Source of the DNA: Polyangium jinanense
Lineage (GTDB): Bacteria; Myxococcota; Polyangia; Polyangiales; Polyangiaceae
Assembly: GCF_028435365.1 (NCBI RefSeq)
Contig: NZ_JAGTJJ010000004.1
Coordinates: 372,001 to 436,000 of the forward strand
Direction: 5' to 3'
DNA: 64,000 nucleotides
Under the pieces are notes generated by a model, which saw only the letters and a program-made list of their open reading frames with translations, searched no databases and was not told the origin of the DNA. This document shows, piece after piece, positions 1 to 9,356 of the stretch; the first letter of the stretch is position 1; every line of letters begins with the position of its first letter. Made by a program: the position numbers and the translations under genes.

Positions 1-356
1 GGCGCGTGGTGATCCACGAGCAAGGTCGAAAGGCCCGGGAGGATCGGCTCGCCGCGGCTGCCCATGTCGAGCACCACGAGCGCGTCCGGCTTCGCGGCGA
101 CAATGCGCGCTCGCAGCGCGTCCATGTGCACGTGCTCCCCCTTGCCTGGCAGGACGGGCACCACCTCGGCCCCCAGCCGTTCGAGCGCTCGGAATGCGAG
201 CGCCCCCGCGGACAAACCGTCGACGTCTCCATCGGGCACGAGCACGAAGCGCCCGCGCGCGTGGGCCCGGACGAGCTCCCTTCCGGCCTCCATCGCCGCG
301 GGATCCGCGGGCCACGCCTCGGCTTGCTCGATCCGCTTCTCCGCCGCCGCTCCCAT
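1..356 (-). CDS. DHH-family phosphoesterase (RecJ-like), C-terminus missing
   Basis: The reading frame starts at ATG 356 and runs off the left edge, so only about 118 residues are visible. An in-frame stop just upstream leaves 356 as the only ATG. Two signatures of the DHH superfamily are present. A DGDVDG metal-binding motif lies near residue 50, and a VLDMG stretch is followed by VDHHA at the visible end. The family hydrolyses phosphodiester bonds in single-stranded DNA or oligonucleotides using Mn or Mg. The gene is divergent from uvsE across about 76 bases. The missing part prevents telling RecJ from nanoRNase or other DHH proteins. Confidence 0.75.
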   Translation of the reverse strand, partial: MGAAAEKRIEQAEAWPADPAAMEAGRELVRAHARGRFVLVPDGDVDGLSAGALAFRALERLGAEVVPVLPGKGEHVHMDALRARIVAAKPDALVVLDMGSRGEPILPGLSTLLVDHHA

Positions 357-432
357 GAAAAACGTATCGGGCTCGAAATGGATGTACGGGAGGGCTCCCG
401 GATTCGGGGGTCGGCCCTATTGGCTCGCTTCC

Positions 433-1362
433 ATGGAAAAGCATCGCCTCGGCTACGTGGCCCAGTGTTTGTCCTTGAAGATCGGCGCGAGTCACACCTG
501 CCGCGTCGCCAATGCCACGCCCGCCCGCCTTCTCGACCTCATCGCGCAAAACCTCGCGGAGCTCGAACAAATTCTTCTGTTCAACGAGAAGCACGGTATC
601 CAAGTCTTCCGCATCGGCTCCGGGCTCGTCCCGCTCGCCTCGCACCCCGTGAACGAGCTCCACTGGTGGAAACACTTCGCGCGCGATTTCGACAAGATCG
701 GCGCGATCGCCAGGCGCTCGGGGCAACGGCTGTCCATGCACCCCTCGCCCGCCGGCGCCTCGCTCGCCTCGGCGCGCCCCGAGGTCCGCCTGGCCGCCGA
801 AAAGGAATTGCTTTATTCGACGCGCGTCCTCGACATGCTCGGCCAGGGCCCCGAGGCGCGCGTCGTACTCCACGTCGGCGGGGCCGCGCCCGATCGGATG
901 ACCGCAATGGCTGCCGCGCATCGGATGCTCGACGCCCTGCCCGACGACGCGCGCCGCCGCATCGCCGTCGAGCACGACGACCGCACCTGGAGCGCCCGCG
1001 AGGTCTTTCCGCTTGCCCGCGCGCACCGCCTGCCGTTCCTCGCCGATCCGCTGCACAACGCCGTCTTGCCCTCGGATCCCGTGGTCCCCATCGACGAGCT
1101 CTTCCGCATGGCGAACACGACCTGGCTTCCGCTCGGGTTGCGGCCCAAGCACCACCTCGCCAGCCAGAGGAAGGACGGCCCTCCCGGCGCGCACGCCGAT
1201 TTCATCGATCCCAAGGATTACCGCGAGGCCGTGGCCGCGCTCGAGGTGCCGAGCGATTTCATGATCGAGGCCAAGCAGAAGGACCTCGCGCTCTTCAAGC
1301 TCCAGCGCACGCGCCTCGAACCGGCAAAGCCGAAGCGCGCCGCGGTCGTATCGCGCGCCTGA
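433..1362 (+). CDS. uvsE: UV damage endonuclease UvsE (UVDE)
   Basis: This 309-residue protein matches the UVDE TIM-barrel family, which nicks DNA 5' of UV photoproducts and other distortions to start excision repair. Visible family features are the N-terminal RLGYVAQCLSL, an FRIGSGLVPLASHP stretch, RLSMHPSP, VVLHVGG, RIAVEHDDRTW and FLADPLHN, all holding the His/Asp/Glu ligands of the three-metal site. The start at ATG 433 puts RLGYV at the N-terminus, as is usual; the frame stays open upstream, but that part does not look coding. The C-terminal IDPKDY and EAKQKDLAL segments are also typical. It lies divergent from a DHH phosphoesterase. Confidence 0.93.
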   Translation: MEKHRLGYVAQCLSLKIGASHTCRVANATPARLLDLIAQNLAELEQILLFNEKHGIQVFRIGSGLVPLASHPVNELHWWKHFARDFDKIGAIARRSGQRLSMHPSPAGASLASARPEVRLAAEKELLYSTRVLDMLGQGPEARVVLHVGGAAPDRMTAMAAAHRMLDALPDDARRRIAVEHDDRTWSAREVFPLARAHRLPFLADPLHNAVLPSDPVVPIDELFRMANTTWLPLGLRPKHHLASQRKDGPPGAHADFIDPKDYREAVAALEVPSDFMIEAKQKDLALFKLQRTRLEPAKPKRAAVVSRA

Positions 1363-1429
1363 ACGGGAAAACGCGGTAGACCTGGATGCGGCTTTGACGT
1401 GCCCGCCACGCGACCCGAGGTTCCCGGGC

Positions 1430-2773
1430 ATGAGGCTGTCGCGCAGCGCGATTTCCCGTCTGGTCGTTTCGTCCCTCGTAACGCTCGCCGGATGCACCGC
1501 GGATTCCGCGCCCACCGAACGCAACGAGACCTCCCTCGTCGGCAGTGATATCGAGCCCTCGTGCCCCGCGCCCAGCGTTTACGCGGGCAGGCTCGATGAC
1601 ACCTTCGGCGTGAACGGAATGGCCCGCGTGGGCCTCTCGGGCGACGACGGTGGCTATTTCGGGCTGGATGTCGCGGGAGATCGAATCCTCGCCGCTGGCT
1701 GGGGCGAGGCGCTCGGGGCCCTTCGTTTCCACCTGGCCCGATTGACCATGTCCGGAAGGCTCGATCCCGCGTTCGGAGACGATGGCACGGCCACCGCGGG
1801 ATTCGCGCCGTCGACCAACGACCAGGCCCGCGCCGTCGCCGTCGGGCACCAGCACGACGGCGGGATCGTCGCCATGGGATGGCGGGACGAGTTCCGTGAC
1901 GAATCCGCGAATATCGCGCTCGTCCATTTCCTTCCGGACGGGTCGATCGGGGGCGCGGGCTTCGGCACCGAGGGGAAAAGCCTGATCGACCTCGGCGGCG
2001 ACGAATTCGTCCTGGATGGCCTGGTTCTTCCGGACGACAAGATCCTCGTGGTCGGTCGGCGCGATGCGGAGCTTTTCGTCGCGCGCGCCACCTCGAATGG
2101 CGCGCTCGATCCGACGTTCGCTTCCCCCAAGGGATACTTCACCGTCGCCGTGGGCTCCTCCCTGGAGGCCCGCTCGGTCGCCCTCGACGCGAGCGGCCGC
2201 ATCCTCGTGGCCGGCACCGCGGACGTGGGCCAGGAAAAACGCATGGTCGTGATCCGCGCGACGGCGGACGGCGTGCTCGATCCCTCGTTCGGCCGCGAAG
2301 GCGTGGTCGTCGGCGAGAACGGGAGAGACGAGCGCGCGGTGTCCGTCGCGCTCTCTCGCGACGGCGCCATCGTGGTCGCCGGCGACACCGGCGGGAGCCC
2401 GGAATTCGTGGTCCGCCGCTTCCTCGCGGATGGCAGCCCCGACCCCGCGTTCGGCAACCGAGGCCGCTCGGCATGGCTCCGCGGGGCGGGCGAGATGCGA
2501 GCCGAAGACATGGTCGTATTGCCTGGTGGAGGCATCCTCGTCGTCGGCAACGCGGTCGAAGGCGCCGCGCCCGTGCTCGTGCGGTACACGTGTGACGGCC
2601 AGGTCGACAGCGCGTTCGGCGTGCACGGCATCCTGCGGGTTTACCTGGGTGAGGCAGGCGTCCTGCATACGGTCCGGCTTCACACGGGAAACCGCATTCT
2701 CCTCGGCGGCGCCGACGTCGGGGGGAGCCCGGGGCCGGGAACCTATGGAGTGGTCGTTCGCATGTGGATGTGA
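1430..2773 (+). CDS. Delta-60-repeat lipoprotein, copy 1
   Basis: This 447-residue protein starts with a lipoprotein signal, MRLSRSAISRLVVSSL, followed by the lipobox LAGC, so it is probably anchored to a membrane and faces the periplasm or surface. The rest is built from delta-60 type repeats, each with a hallmark like LDPSFG or LDDTFG followed by G and a beta-propeller-like ILVAG strand. Such repeats, common in myxobacterial surface proteins, have no known enzymatic role. Start 1430 was chosen over the upstream in-frame position because the signal peptide begins there. It is a close paralogue of the next gene. Confidence 0.85.
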   Translation: MRLSRSAISRLVVSSLVTLAGCTADSAPTERNETSLVGSDIEPSCPAPSVYAGRLDDTFGVNGMARVGLSGDDGGYFGLDVAGDRILAAGWGEALGALRFHLARLTMSGRLDPAFGDDGTATAGFAPSTNDQARAVAVGHQHDGGIVAMGWRDEFRDESANIALVHFLPDGSIGGAGFGTEGKSLIDLGGDEFVLDGLVLPDDKILVVGRRDAELFVARATSNGALDPTFASPKGYFTVAVGSSLEARSVALDASGRILVAGTADVGQEKRMVVIRATADGVLDPSFGREGVVVGENGRDERAVSVALSRDGAIVVAGDTGGSPEFVVRRFLADGSPDPAFGNRGRSAWLRGAGEMRAEDMVVLPGGGILVVGNAVEGAAPVLVRYTCDGQVDSAFGVHGILRVYLGEAGVLHTVRLHTGNRILLGGADVGGSPGPGTYGVVVRMWM

Positions 2774-2877
2774 CGAAAGAACGGTTCCCACGCGCAGGGA
2801 CACGTGTGTCATGGGAAAACGCGGTAGACCTGAATGCGGCTTTGACGTGCCCGCCAAGCGGCCCGAGGTTCCCGGGC

Positions 2878-4245
2878 ATGAGGCTGTCGCGCAGCGCGAT
2901 TTCCGGTCTGGTCGTTTCGTCCCTCGTAACGCTCGCCGGATGCGGAGCGAATTCCGCGCCCACCGAACGCAACGAGACCTCCCTCGTCGGGAATGATGTC
3001 GAGCCCTCGTGCCCCGCGCCCAGCGCTTACGCGGGCAGGCTCGACGACACCTTCGGCGTGAACGGAATGGCCCGGGTGAGCTTTGGCGCCGCCGACGACG
3101 GAGCGTTTTTTGGGCTCGATGTCGCGGGCGATCGAATCCTTGCGGCGGGCTGGGCCGCGGGAGGGCTCGGGGGCGTTCGTTTCCGCCTGGCGCGGCTCAC
3201 CACGTCCGGGAGGCTCGATCCGACGTTTGGTGGCAGTGGCACGCTCGGCACAGGATTCTCGCCGGCGATCTCCGACACCTCCTTTGCCGTCGCCGTCGGT
3301 CACCAGAGCGACGGCGGAATCGTCGCGATGGGCCACCGTGACAAGTTCCACGGCGAATCCGCGAACATCGCGCTCATGCGTTTCGAGCCGGACGGGTCGA
3401 TCGGGGGCTCCGGGTTCGGCACCGACGGGAAGAGCCTGATCGACCTCGGCGGCGAGGAGTCCGTCGCGGATGGCCTGGTTCTTCCGAACGACAAGATCCT
3501 CGTGGTCGGTGGGCGCGGCAGCCAGGAGATTCTCATTGCCCGCGCCACCCGGACCGGCGCGCTCGATACCACGTTCGCTGCACCGAAGGGATACGTGACC
3601 GTCCCCGTGGGCGTCTCCGCGCACGCCCGATCGGTCGCCCTCGACGCGAGCGGCCGCATTCTCGTGGCCGGCACCGCGGACCTCGACCAGGGAACCATCA
3701 TGGTCGTGCTTCGCCTGACGGCGGACGGCGTGCTCGATCCCTCGTTCGGCGGCGATGGCGTGATCGAAGCCGGCCGTGACACGAACCGCGAGCGCGCGGA
3801 GTCCGTCGCGCCTTCTGCCGACGGCACCATTGTCGTGGCCGGCGACACCGGAGGGGACAACCCAGATTTCGTGGTCCGCCGCTTCCTCGCGGACGGCAGC
3901 CCCGACCTCTCGTTCGGCTCCGAGGGCCGCGCGGAAGGGCCACGCCACGCGGGCAACATGCGAGCCGAGGACATGGTGGTATTGCCCGGGGGGGGTATCC
4001 TCGTCGTCGGCAATTCACCAGAAAACGAAACAATCGTCTCGCCCGTCCTCGTGCGGTACACATGCGACGGCCGCGTCGACACCACGTTCGGCGTTCACGG
4101 CATCCTGCGCGTATACCTCGGGGAGAACGGGGTCCTGCATACGGTCCGGCTCCACCCGGGCAATCGGGTTCTCCTCGGCGGCGCCGATGTGGGGATGACC
4201 CCGGGGCCGGGGACGTATGGAGTGGTCGTTCGCATGTGGATGTGA
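2878..4245 (+). CDS. Delta-60-repeat lipoprotein, copy 2
   Basis: This 455-residue paralogue of the preceding gene has the same lipoprotein signal with lipobox LAGC and the same chain of LDxxFG repeats. The N-termini are nearly identical at protein and DNA level. Divergence is greater in the middle, where short insertions such as a DDGAFFG segment occur. The leader upstream of the start is also duplicated. The pair looks like a fairly recent tandem duplication. Function is unknown; beta-propeller-like repeats on an exported lipoprotein suggest a binding role. Confidence 0.85.
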   Translation: MRLSRSAISGLVVSSLVTLAGCGANSAPTERNETSLVGNDVEPSCPAPSAYAGRLDDTFGVNGMARVSFGAADDGAFFGLDVAGDRILAAGWAAGGLGGVRFRLARLTTSGRLDPTFGGSGTLGTGFSPAISDTSFAVAVGHQSDGGIVAMGHRDKFHGESANIALMRFEPDGSIGGSGFGTDGKSLIDLGGEESVADGLVLPNDKILVVGGRGSQEILIARATRTGALDTTFAAPKGYVTVPVGVSAHARSVALDASGRILVAGTADLDQGTIMVVLRLTADGVLDPSFGGDGVIEAGRDTNRERAESVAPSADGTIVVAGDTGGDNPDFVVRRFLADGSPDLSFGSEGRAEGPRHAGNMRAEDMVVLPGGGILVVGNSPENETIVSPVLVRYTCDGRVDTTFGVHGILRVYLGENGVLHTVRLHPGNRVLLGGADVGMTPGPGTYGVVVRMWM

Positions 4246-4293
4246 CGAAAAGAAACGGGCTCACGCGAAGAGACACATGTGATAAGGAACGGC

Positions 4294-5670
4294 ATGCTCC
4301 CTCTGCCGACCGTGGATGCGGCGCTCCCCACGATCCACCGGCTCCTCGTCCGGTTCGACGAGGCGCTCACACGGCTCGGCGGTCGTCCGAGCGCGCTCGA
4401 GCTCGAGCGGCCGACGTTCCTGGTCCACGAGGCCCTGTCGGGGCAGTCCCGCGAATTCCACAGCCACGCGCACGTGCTCACGCTCACGGAGGGGATGGGC
4501 CCGATCGAGACGCTCGCGGGCATCTTCCACGACGTCGTGTACGTGCAGGTGGATCAGGGTTTTCCCCGGATGGTGAGCGACATCCTCCGCCCGCTGCTCG
4601 CGTCCGTGGACGGGACCGGTTACCGGATCGGCCTCGGCGTGCTGGAGGACCCGGCCACGGCCCTCGTGGCCCGCATCTTCGGCCGCGAGCCCGGCGACGA
4701 GCTCACGCCGCTGACCGGCCTGAACGAGCTCGCGAGCGCCTTCGTCGCCGTCAAATGCCTGTCGCCGTTCCTGCCGCATCGCCACCTCGCCGAGATCGCC
4801 GCGGGCATCGAGGCGACGATCCCGTTCCGCGAGACGGCCGCGTTCGATCGCCTGGTCGGGCGCCTGCGGGAGCTCGGGATCCCCGGGCTCGACGCGAATG
4901 CGTGCGAGGACGCGGTGCGCGCGTCGGTGCGGCTCGCGAACCGCGACGTCGAGAACTTCGCCGAGGCCGATCCGGCACGTTTCCTCGACAATACCTGGCG
5001 GCTGCTCCCCGAGACGAACCCCGCGCTCCACATGCCGAACGTCTATCGAAACGGCGAGTATCGGCTCGCGCTGCAGCGCATGGAGGCCTTTCTCTCGACC
5101 CTCGCCGCCGAGCGCGTCTTTCACGCGTTCCGCGGCGAACCCTCGCCCGAGGTGCATGCAAGGCGAATCGCCCAGGCCCGCCGCAACATCTCGCTCGCGG
5201 TGCGATATCTGCGGGCGAAGCTTTATACGATCGCGCTCGTCGAGGCCTTCGCCTGCGCGACGGGCGGCGACGCGCCCATCGAGCTCTTCCTCGGGGGCAT
5301 TCCGGACGAGAACAACACGAACCCCGTGCGGGCCGAGCTCTTCCTCGAGCGGGCGCCCGATTCCTCGGCGGACCTCGATCCCGTCCTGCTCCGCCTGCTC
5401 GAACAGGGCCGTGCGAGCCCTTCGAGCTTCGATCTCGGCGCCTCGCCGTACACCGCGTTCCTTTACCGATCGTTCGGCGAGCGCACGCTGATGGAGCGGC
5501 TCGAATCGACGCGGCCATGGATCCGCGGACGGGTGCCGGCGCGCGATTGGCTGGCCACACAGGCTTGCCCGCCGGTCGCCGCGCTCGCCCGCGCCATCGC
5601 CCGCGTGACAATGACGAGGCGCGAGGCGCTCGAAAAGCTCGCGGACGGGATGAGCCCACGGGTGGGCTGA
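4294..5670 (+). CDS. HD-domain metal-dependent hydrolase-like protein
   Basis: This 458-residue protein carries an N-terminal HD-like signature. REFHSHAHVL near residue 50 is followed by ETLAGIFHDVVY near residue 75, the pattern of metal-dependent HD phosphohydrolases. The remaining 370 residues are largely helical and not recognised. ATG 4294 is preferred because AAGGA lies 5 bases upstream; a GTG at 4279 is a possible longer start. There is no signal peptide, so the protein is probably cytoplasmic. The substrate is unknown. The downstream neighbour is a secreted protein with no obvious link. Confidence 0.65.
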   Translation: MLPLPTVDAALPTIHRLLVRFDEALTRLGGRPSALELERPTFLVHEALSGQSREFHSHAHVLTLTEGMGPIETLAGIFHDVVYVQVDQGFPRMVSDILRPLLASVDGTGYRIGLGVLEDPATALVARIFGREPGDELTPLTGLNELASAFVAVKCLSPFLPHRHLAEIAAGIEATIPFRETAAFDRLVGRLRELGIPGLDANACEDAVRASVRLANRDVENFAEADPARFLDNTWRLLPETNPALHMPNVYRNGEYRLALQRMEAFLSTLAAERVFHAFRGEPSPEVHARRIAQARRNISLAVRYLRAKLYTIALVEAFACATGGDAPIELFLGGIPDENNTNPVRAELFLERAPDSSADLDPVLLRLLEQGRASPSSFDLGASPYTAFLYRSFGERTLMERLESTRPWIRGRVPARDWLATQACPPVAALARAIARVTMTRREALEKLADGMSPRVG

Positions 5671-5736
5671 ACGAGGACGCCAGGCCTCCGGCGGCTGACT
5701 GACGCGAGGCGTCGTTCTCAGCGGGGCGCGATGGCA

Positions 5737-5766
5737 TTGACGTGACTCCCTGGACACGCGTAGCCT
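5737..5766 (+). promoter_or_regulatory. Possible sigma-70-type promoter for the collagen-like gene
   Basis: TTGACG (5737-5742) and TAGCCT (5761-5766) are separated by 18 bases, about 70 bases upstream of the collagen-like start. The -10 element is only a partial match. Identified by eye. Confidence 0.35.
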
Positions 5767-5835
5767 AAAAATGCCAAGCGGGATCTCGCGCGGGTTTTTC
5801 CCCGGCGGCGGCCCCCGCGAGGACGAGACGTCCCC

Positions 5836-8832
5836 ATGAGGTTTCGCACGATTCGACGCCTGCTCGCGGCTACGGTTCTGGTGGGTGGCCTCTTTGCCAT
5901 CTCCAGCGCGGACGCGGCCGTTCCCCTGACGATCACCAACCAGGGACGGCTCTTCGAAGCGGACGACACGCCGATCAGCGGCGAGCTCACCGTGACCTTC
6001 GCGATCTACGACGCGACGGACGCGCAAACGCCGCTCTGGAGCGAAGAGCACAAGGTCGCCTTCGACGAGGGGTTCTACTCGGTCTCGCTCGGCTCGATCG
6101 TTCCGTTTGGGGACAAAGTGTTCAACGGCTCGGTCCGGTACCTGGGGATCACGATCGACAGCGAGCCGGAGCTCCAGCCGCGCGCGCCCATCCAGAGCGT
6201 GCCGTATGCGCTGCTCGCGAACGACGTGAACGGGGACATCCACCCGACGAGCGTCACGATCAACGGGACCGAGGTCATCAACAACAACGGCGAGTGGGTC
6301 GGTCCGCCGACGGGGCTCATGGGGCCGACGGGTGCGACGGGTCCGCAAGGTCCGGTCGGCGCGGATGGCGCGATAGGCCCCGCGGGTCCGACGGGCGCCA
6401 TGGGGCCGGTGGGTCCGGTAGGTTCGACGGGCGCGCAGGGTCCCGTGGGTCCGATTGGACCTATGGGACCGATGGGTCCGGCGGGCGCGATGGGTCCGGC
6501 CGGTCCGATAGGACCGATGGGCCCGGTAGGCCCGACGGGCGCGACCGGCGCGACCGGCGCGGTGGGTCCTGTGGGTCCGATGGGGCCGACCGGCGCGATG
6601 GGTCCGCAAGGGAATGTAGGTCCCACCGGCCCAGTTGGACCTATCGGTCCGCAGGGTGCGACTGGTCCTCAGGGTGACGTCGGACCCATGGGACCGACAG
6701 GCGTAATGGGTCCGCAGGGAGATGTGGGTCCCACCGGCCCAGTTGGACCTATCGGTCCGCAGGGTGCCACCGGTCCTCAGGGTGACGTCGGACCCATGGG
6801 ACCGACAGGCGCAATGGGTCCGCAGGGAGACGTAGGTCCCACCGGCCCAGTTGGACCTATCGGTCCGCAGGGTGCCACCGGTCCTCAAGGTGACGTCGGA
6901 CCCATGGGACCGACAGGTGCGATAGGTCCGCAGGGAGACGTAGGTCCCACCGGCCCAGTTGGACCTATCGGTCCACAGGGTGCGACCGGTCCTCAGGGTG
7001 ACGTCGGACCCATGGGACCGACAGGCGCGATGGGTCCGCAGGGAGATGTAGGTCCCACCGGCCCAGTTGGACCTATCGGTCCGCAGGGTGCGACCGGTCC
7101 TCAAGGTGATATCGGACCCATGGGACCGACGGGTGCGATGGGTCCGCAGGGAAGCGTGGGTCCCACCGGCGCCACCGGCGCGATGGGCCCGCAAGGTCCC
7201 GCGGGTGCGACGGGCGCGACCGGTGCTGTAGGCCCGCAAGGTCCCATCGGTCCGACGGGCGCAACCGGCGCCGTCGGTCCTGTCGGCCCGCAAGGTCCCG
7301 CAGGTGCCACCGGCGCGACGGGAGCCATCGGTCCTCAAGGCCCCATCGGCCCCACCGGCGCCCAAGGCCCGCAAGGCCCCGTGGGCGCCACCGGCGCACA
7401 AGGCGCGCAAGGTCCGGCGGGCCCCGCCGGCGCCACCGGCGCCCAAGGCCCTCAGGGCATTCAGGGCCCGATCGGCCCGACCGGCGCGCAAGGCCCCGCA
7501 GGCCCGGCCGGCGCCACCGGCGCACAAGGGCCGCAAGGTCCGCAAGGCGCCCAGGGTCCGATCGGCCCGCAAGGTCCTGCCGGCTCCGCCAACATCAATG
7601 GCACGGTCAATACCGTCATCAAATTCACCGGCGCCACGACCGGCGGAAACTCGAGCATCACCGACGACGCCACCACGGTGACCACCACCGGCCGGTTCGA
7701 CGTCACGGGCGGCGCGGGCACGGTCTACGACACGGCGTCCATCGAGGTCCGCACGACCGCGACGCCGCGCATCTCCTTCCACTGGCCTGGCGTCGTCGCC
7801 TCGCAGCTCGGCATGGGCAGCGACGGCATTATTCGCACCTACAATAACCCCGGCACGGGCTACGAGCAGTTCGCCGCGTCGAACATCCACGCGAACGGTT
7901 ATCTGCGCATCGCCTCCAATGCCGACGGCGCTGGCAACATCCGGTTCACCGCGGCGAACCCGTACATCGTCGCGAGCTCGTACGTCATCGTCCCCGGCGG
8001 CGCCTATTTCAACTCCGGCACGGTCTACTTCACGGCACAGGCGCAGTTCCGCGGCGGCATCCACAACGACACGGCCCCGTATCTGCAGTACGACGGCGGC
8101 ACGTCGGGCATCAACTACTTCCCCGGCACCCTCGGCATCGGCACGGCGGGCCCGGCCGAGCAGGTCCACGCGACCGGCAACATCCGGGCCGACGGAATCG
8201 TCTACTGGGGCAATGGCCTCACGCGGACGGAGACGAAGGACAACGCCGACGCGACGGGCTCGCGCAGCGGCTTTTTCGAGACCTCCGCGCCGTCGAACTA
8301 CTATCCGAATGCGTCGGGCTGGCAGCACCTCATCGACGTGCGGCATTCGAATAACGGCAACAACTACGCCATGCAGATCGGCGGCAGCTTCTTCGACCAG
8401 GATCTCTGGTTCCGCAAGACGAACAACGCCGGCAACACCACGTGGTCGCAGCTCATCGGCGCGGGTCCGAGGCCGTGCACGGCGCCGTTCAACGCCTACG
8501 GTGTCACCACCAGCACGACCCTCGGAGGCATCGCGCGCTCGAACACGATCTGCGTGACGCCGTTCTTCTCCCCGCAGACCTTCAACAACGCGCAGAACGT
8601 CTGCGCCGCGCTCGGCGGGCACATCGCGACCTACAACGACACCTACAGGATCTTGCAGGTGTATGGCGCGGCGGGCCAGCTCTACAACGGCGATTGGCTC
8701 GGGAACCGCGCCGGCGACGACGACGCCTATTGCGTCAACAATACGAGCAACATCAGCAACTTCGAGGGCGAGTGCGACAAGAACGACAGCCGCTTTTTCC
8801 GTTGCGCCAACAGCTCCAACTACAATGAATGA
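5836..8832 (+). CDS. Secreted collagen-like repeat protein with C-terminal knob and lectin-like region
   Basis: This 998-residue protein has a clear signal peptide ending near ISSADA (residue 28). Residues 32-150 form an N-terminal domain ending in [15 protein letters not shown], a pattern often seen before fibre repeats. From about residue 160 to 580 the sequence is nearly uninterrupted Gly-X-Y with GPTGAT and GPQGP units, about 140 triplets, expected to form a trimeric triple helix. The C-terminus holds a tail-fibre or pyocin-knob-like part ([14 protein letters not shown], then GWQHLIDV) and a Cys-containing end ([20 protein letters not shown]) resembling C-type lectin folds. The likely role is an extracellular filament or adhesin. 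Its stop overlaps the next start. Confidence 0.9.
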   Translation: MRFRTIRRLLAATVLVGGLFAISSADAAVPLTITNQGRLFEADDTPISGELTVTFAIYDATDAQTPLWSEEHKVAFDEGFYSVSLGSIVPFGDKVFNGSVRYLGITIDSEPELQPRAPIQSVPYALLANDVNGDIHPTSVTINGTEVINNNGEWVGPPTGLMGPTGATGPQGPVGADGAIGPAGPTGAMGPVGPVGSTGAQGPVGPIGPMGPMGPAGAMGPAGPIGPMGPVGPTGATGATGAVGPVGPMGPTGAMGPQGNVGPTGPVGPIGPQGATGPQGDVGPMGPTGVMGPQGDVGPTGPVGPIGPQGATGPQGDVGPMGPTGAMGPQGDVGPTGPVGPIGPQGATGPQGDVGPMGPTGAIGPQGDVGPTGPVGPIGPQGATGPQGDVGPMGPTGAMGPQGDVGPTGPVGPIGPQGATGPQGDIGPMGPTGAMGPQGSVGPTGATGAMGPQGPAGATGATGAVGPQGPIGPTGATGAVGPVGPQGPAGATGATGAIGPQGPIGPTGAQGPQGPVGATGAQGAQGPAGPAGATGAQGPQGIQGPIGPTGAQGPAGPAGATGAQGPQGPQGAQGPIGPQGPAGSANINGTVNTVIKFTGATTGGNSSITDDATTVTTTGRFDVTGGAGTVYDTASIEVRTTATPRISFHWPGVVASQLGMGSDGIIRTYNNPGTGYEQFAASNIHANGYLRIASNADGAGNIRFTAANPYIVASSYVIVPGGAYFNSGTVYFTAQAQFRGGIHNDTAPYLQYDGGTSGINYFPGTLGIGTAGPAEQVHATGNIRADGIVYWGNGLTRTETKDNADATGSRSGFFETSAPSNYYPNASGWQHLIDVRHSNNGNNYAMQIGGSFFDQDLWFRKTNNAGNTTWSQLIGAGPRPCTAPFNAYGVTTSTTLGGIARSNTICVTPFFSPQTFNNAQNVCAALGGHIATYNDTYRILQVYGAAGQLYNGDWLGNRAGDDDAYCVNNTSNISNFEGECDKNDSRFFRCANSSNYNE
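6601..7140 (+). repeat. Five 108-bp tandem repeats within the collagen-like region
   Basis: Units begin at 6601, 6709, 6817, 6925 and 7033, each opening with GGTCCGCA and encoding 12 Gly-X-Y triplets (36 residues, containing [12 protein letters not shown] and [12 protein letters not shown]). A sixth unit at 7141 diverges after its first triplets. Copies differ by only a few mostly silent bases, so the array is prone to copy-number change by slippage or recombination. Confidence 0.95.
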
Positions 8833-9298
8833 CAAGGCCGGGCGCGCGAGGATCGTCTCCATCGTCGCGCTCGCGGGCCTCCTCGTCGGGGCCGCTCTGT
8901 TCGTCCGTTCGCGCTTCGCCGAGGCGCCGGAGACGCGAGATCCGGCGGCGAGCCCCGTGGGCGTCGAGCAGGCGCCCGTCGCGTCGCCGGTGACGACGAG
9001 ACCAACGGCGATGGGGGCGACGAACGTGACGATCCCGGAGCCCGCGAGCGCTTTGCCTGGAGAAACACGGAAGCCGCTCGAGCCGGACGATTACGTGCGA
9101 AACGGCTCCAAGGAGCCCCTCATGCCGCGCGAGCTCCGCGTCGATGTCGAGCTCTCCCCGCGCGGCCCGCTGACGGCGGAGCCACTCGTCCCGCACGTCC
9201 TCGAGGCGAACGCCGAGCTCTCTCCCCGCGGCGCCATGACCACGGAGCCGCTCCCACCTCGCGTCCTGGAAGTCCAAGCTGCGCCCGCCGAGCGCTGA
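8825..9298 (+). CDS. Small single-pass membrane protein, Pro/Glu-rich
   Basis: This 157-residue protein has one N-terminal membrane segment ([18 protein letters not shown], residues 10-27) followed by a proline- and glutamate-rich exported part. Two approximate repeats contain [13 protein letters not shown] and [13 protein letters not shown]. The start ATG 8825 lies inside the last codons of the collagen-like gene and overlaps its stop by 8 bases, so the two are probably translationally coupled and may act together at the cell surface. No family is recognised. Confidence 0.75.
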   Translation: MNDKAGRARIVSIVALAGLLVGAALFVRSRFAEAPETRDPAASPVGVEQAPVASPVTTRPTAMGATNVTIPEPASALPGETRKPLEPDDYVRNGSKEPLMPRELRVDVELSPRGPLTAEPLVPHVLEANAELSPRGAMTTEPLPPRVLEVQAAPAER

Positions 9299-9356
9299 AA
9301 CAACCGTGTCGAGTGGTCTTTTCTCCCGACCGCCTCGGGCGTAGAACGGCCCTCCG

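Larger units (their letters stand above)
1365..4245 (+). repeat. Tandem duplication of gene plus leader
   Basis: Two direct copies are offset by about 1448 bases (1365 onward and 2813 onward). The near-identical part covers the leader that begins GGGAAAACGCGGTAGACC, the start codon and the signal peptide. The end of each copy (GTGGTCGTTCGCATGTGGATGTGACGAAA split over the stop) and the bases just after it are also similar, so the duplicated unit includes both flanks of the gene. Confidence 0.85.

Noticed and set aside
1295..2857. Minus-strand frame of 520 codons
   Set aside because: It is antisense to the delta-60 lipoprotein, and the coding side has signal peptide and repeats.
4261..8862. 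Minus-strand frame of 1533 codons
   Set aside because: It is antisense to the collagen-like gene and the HD gene. Its length comes from the repeat and high GC; the Arg/Gly/Thr-rich composition shows no domains.
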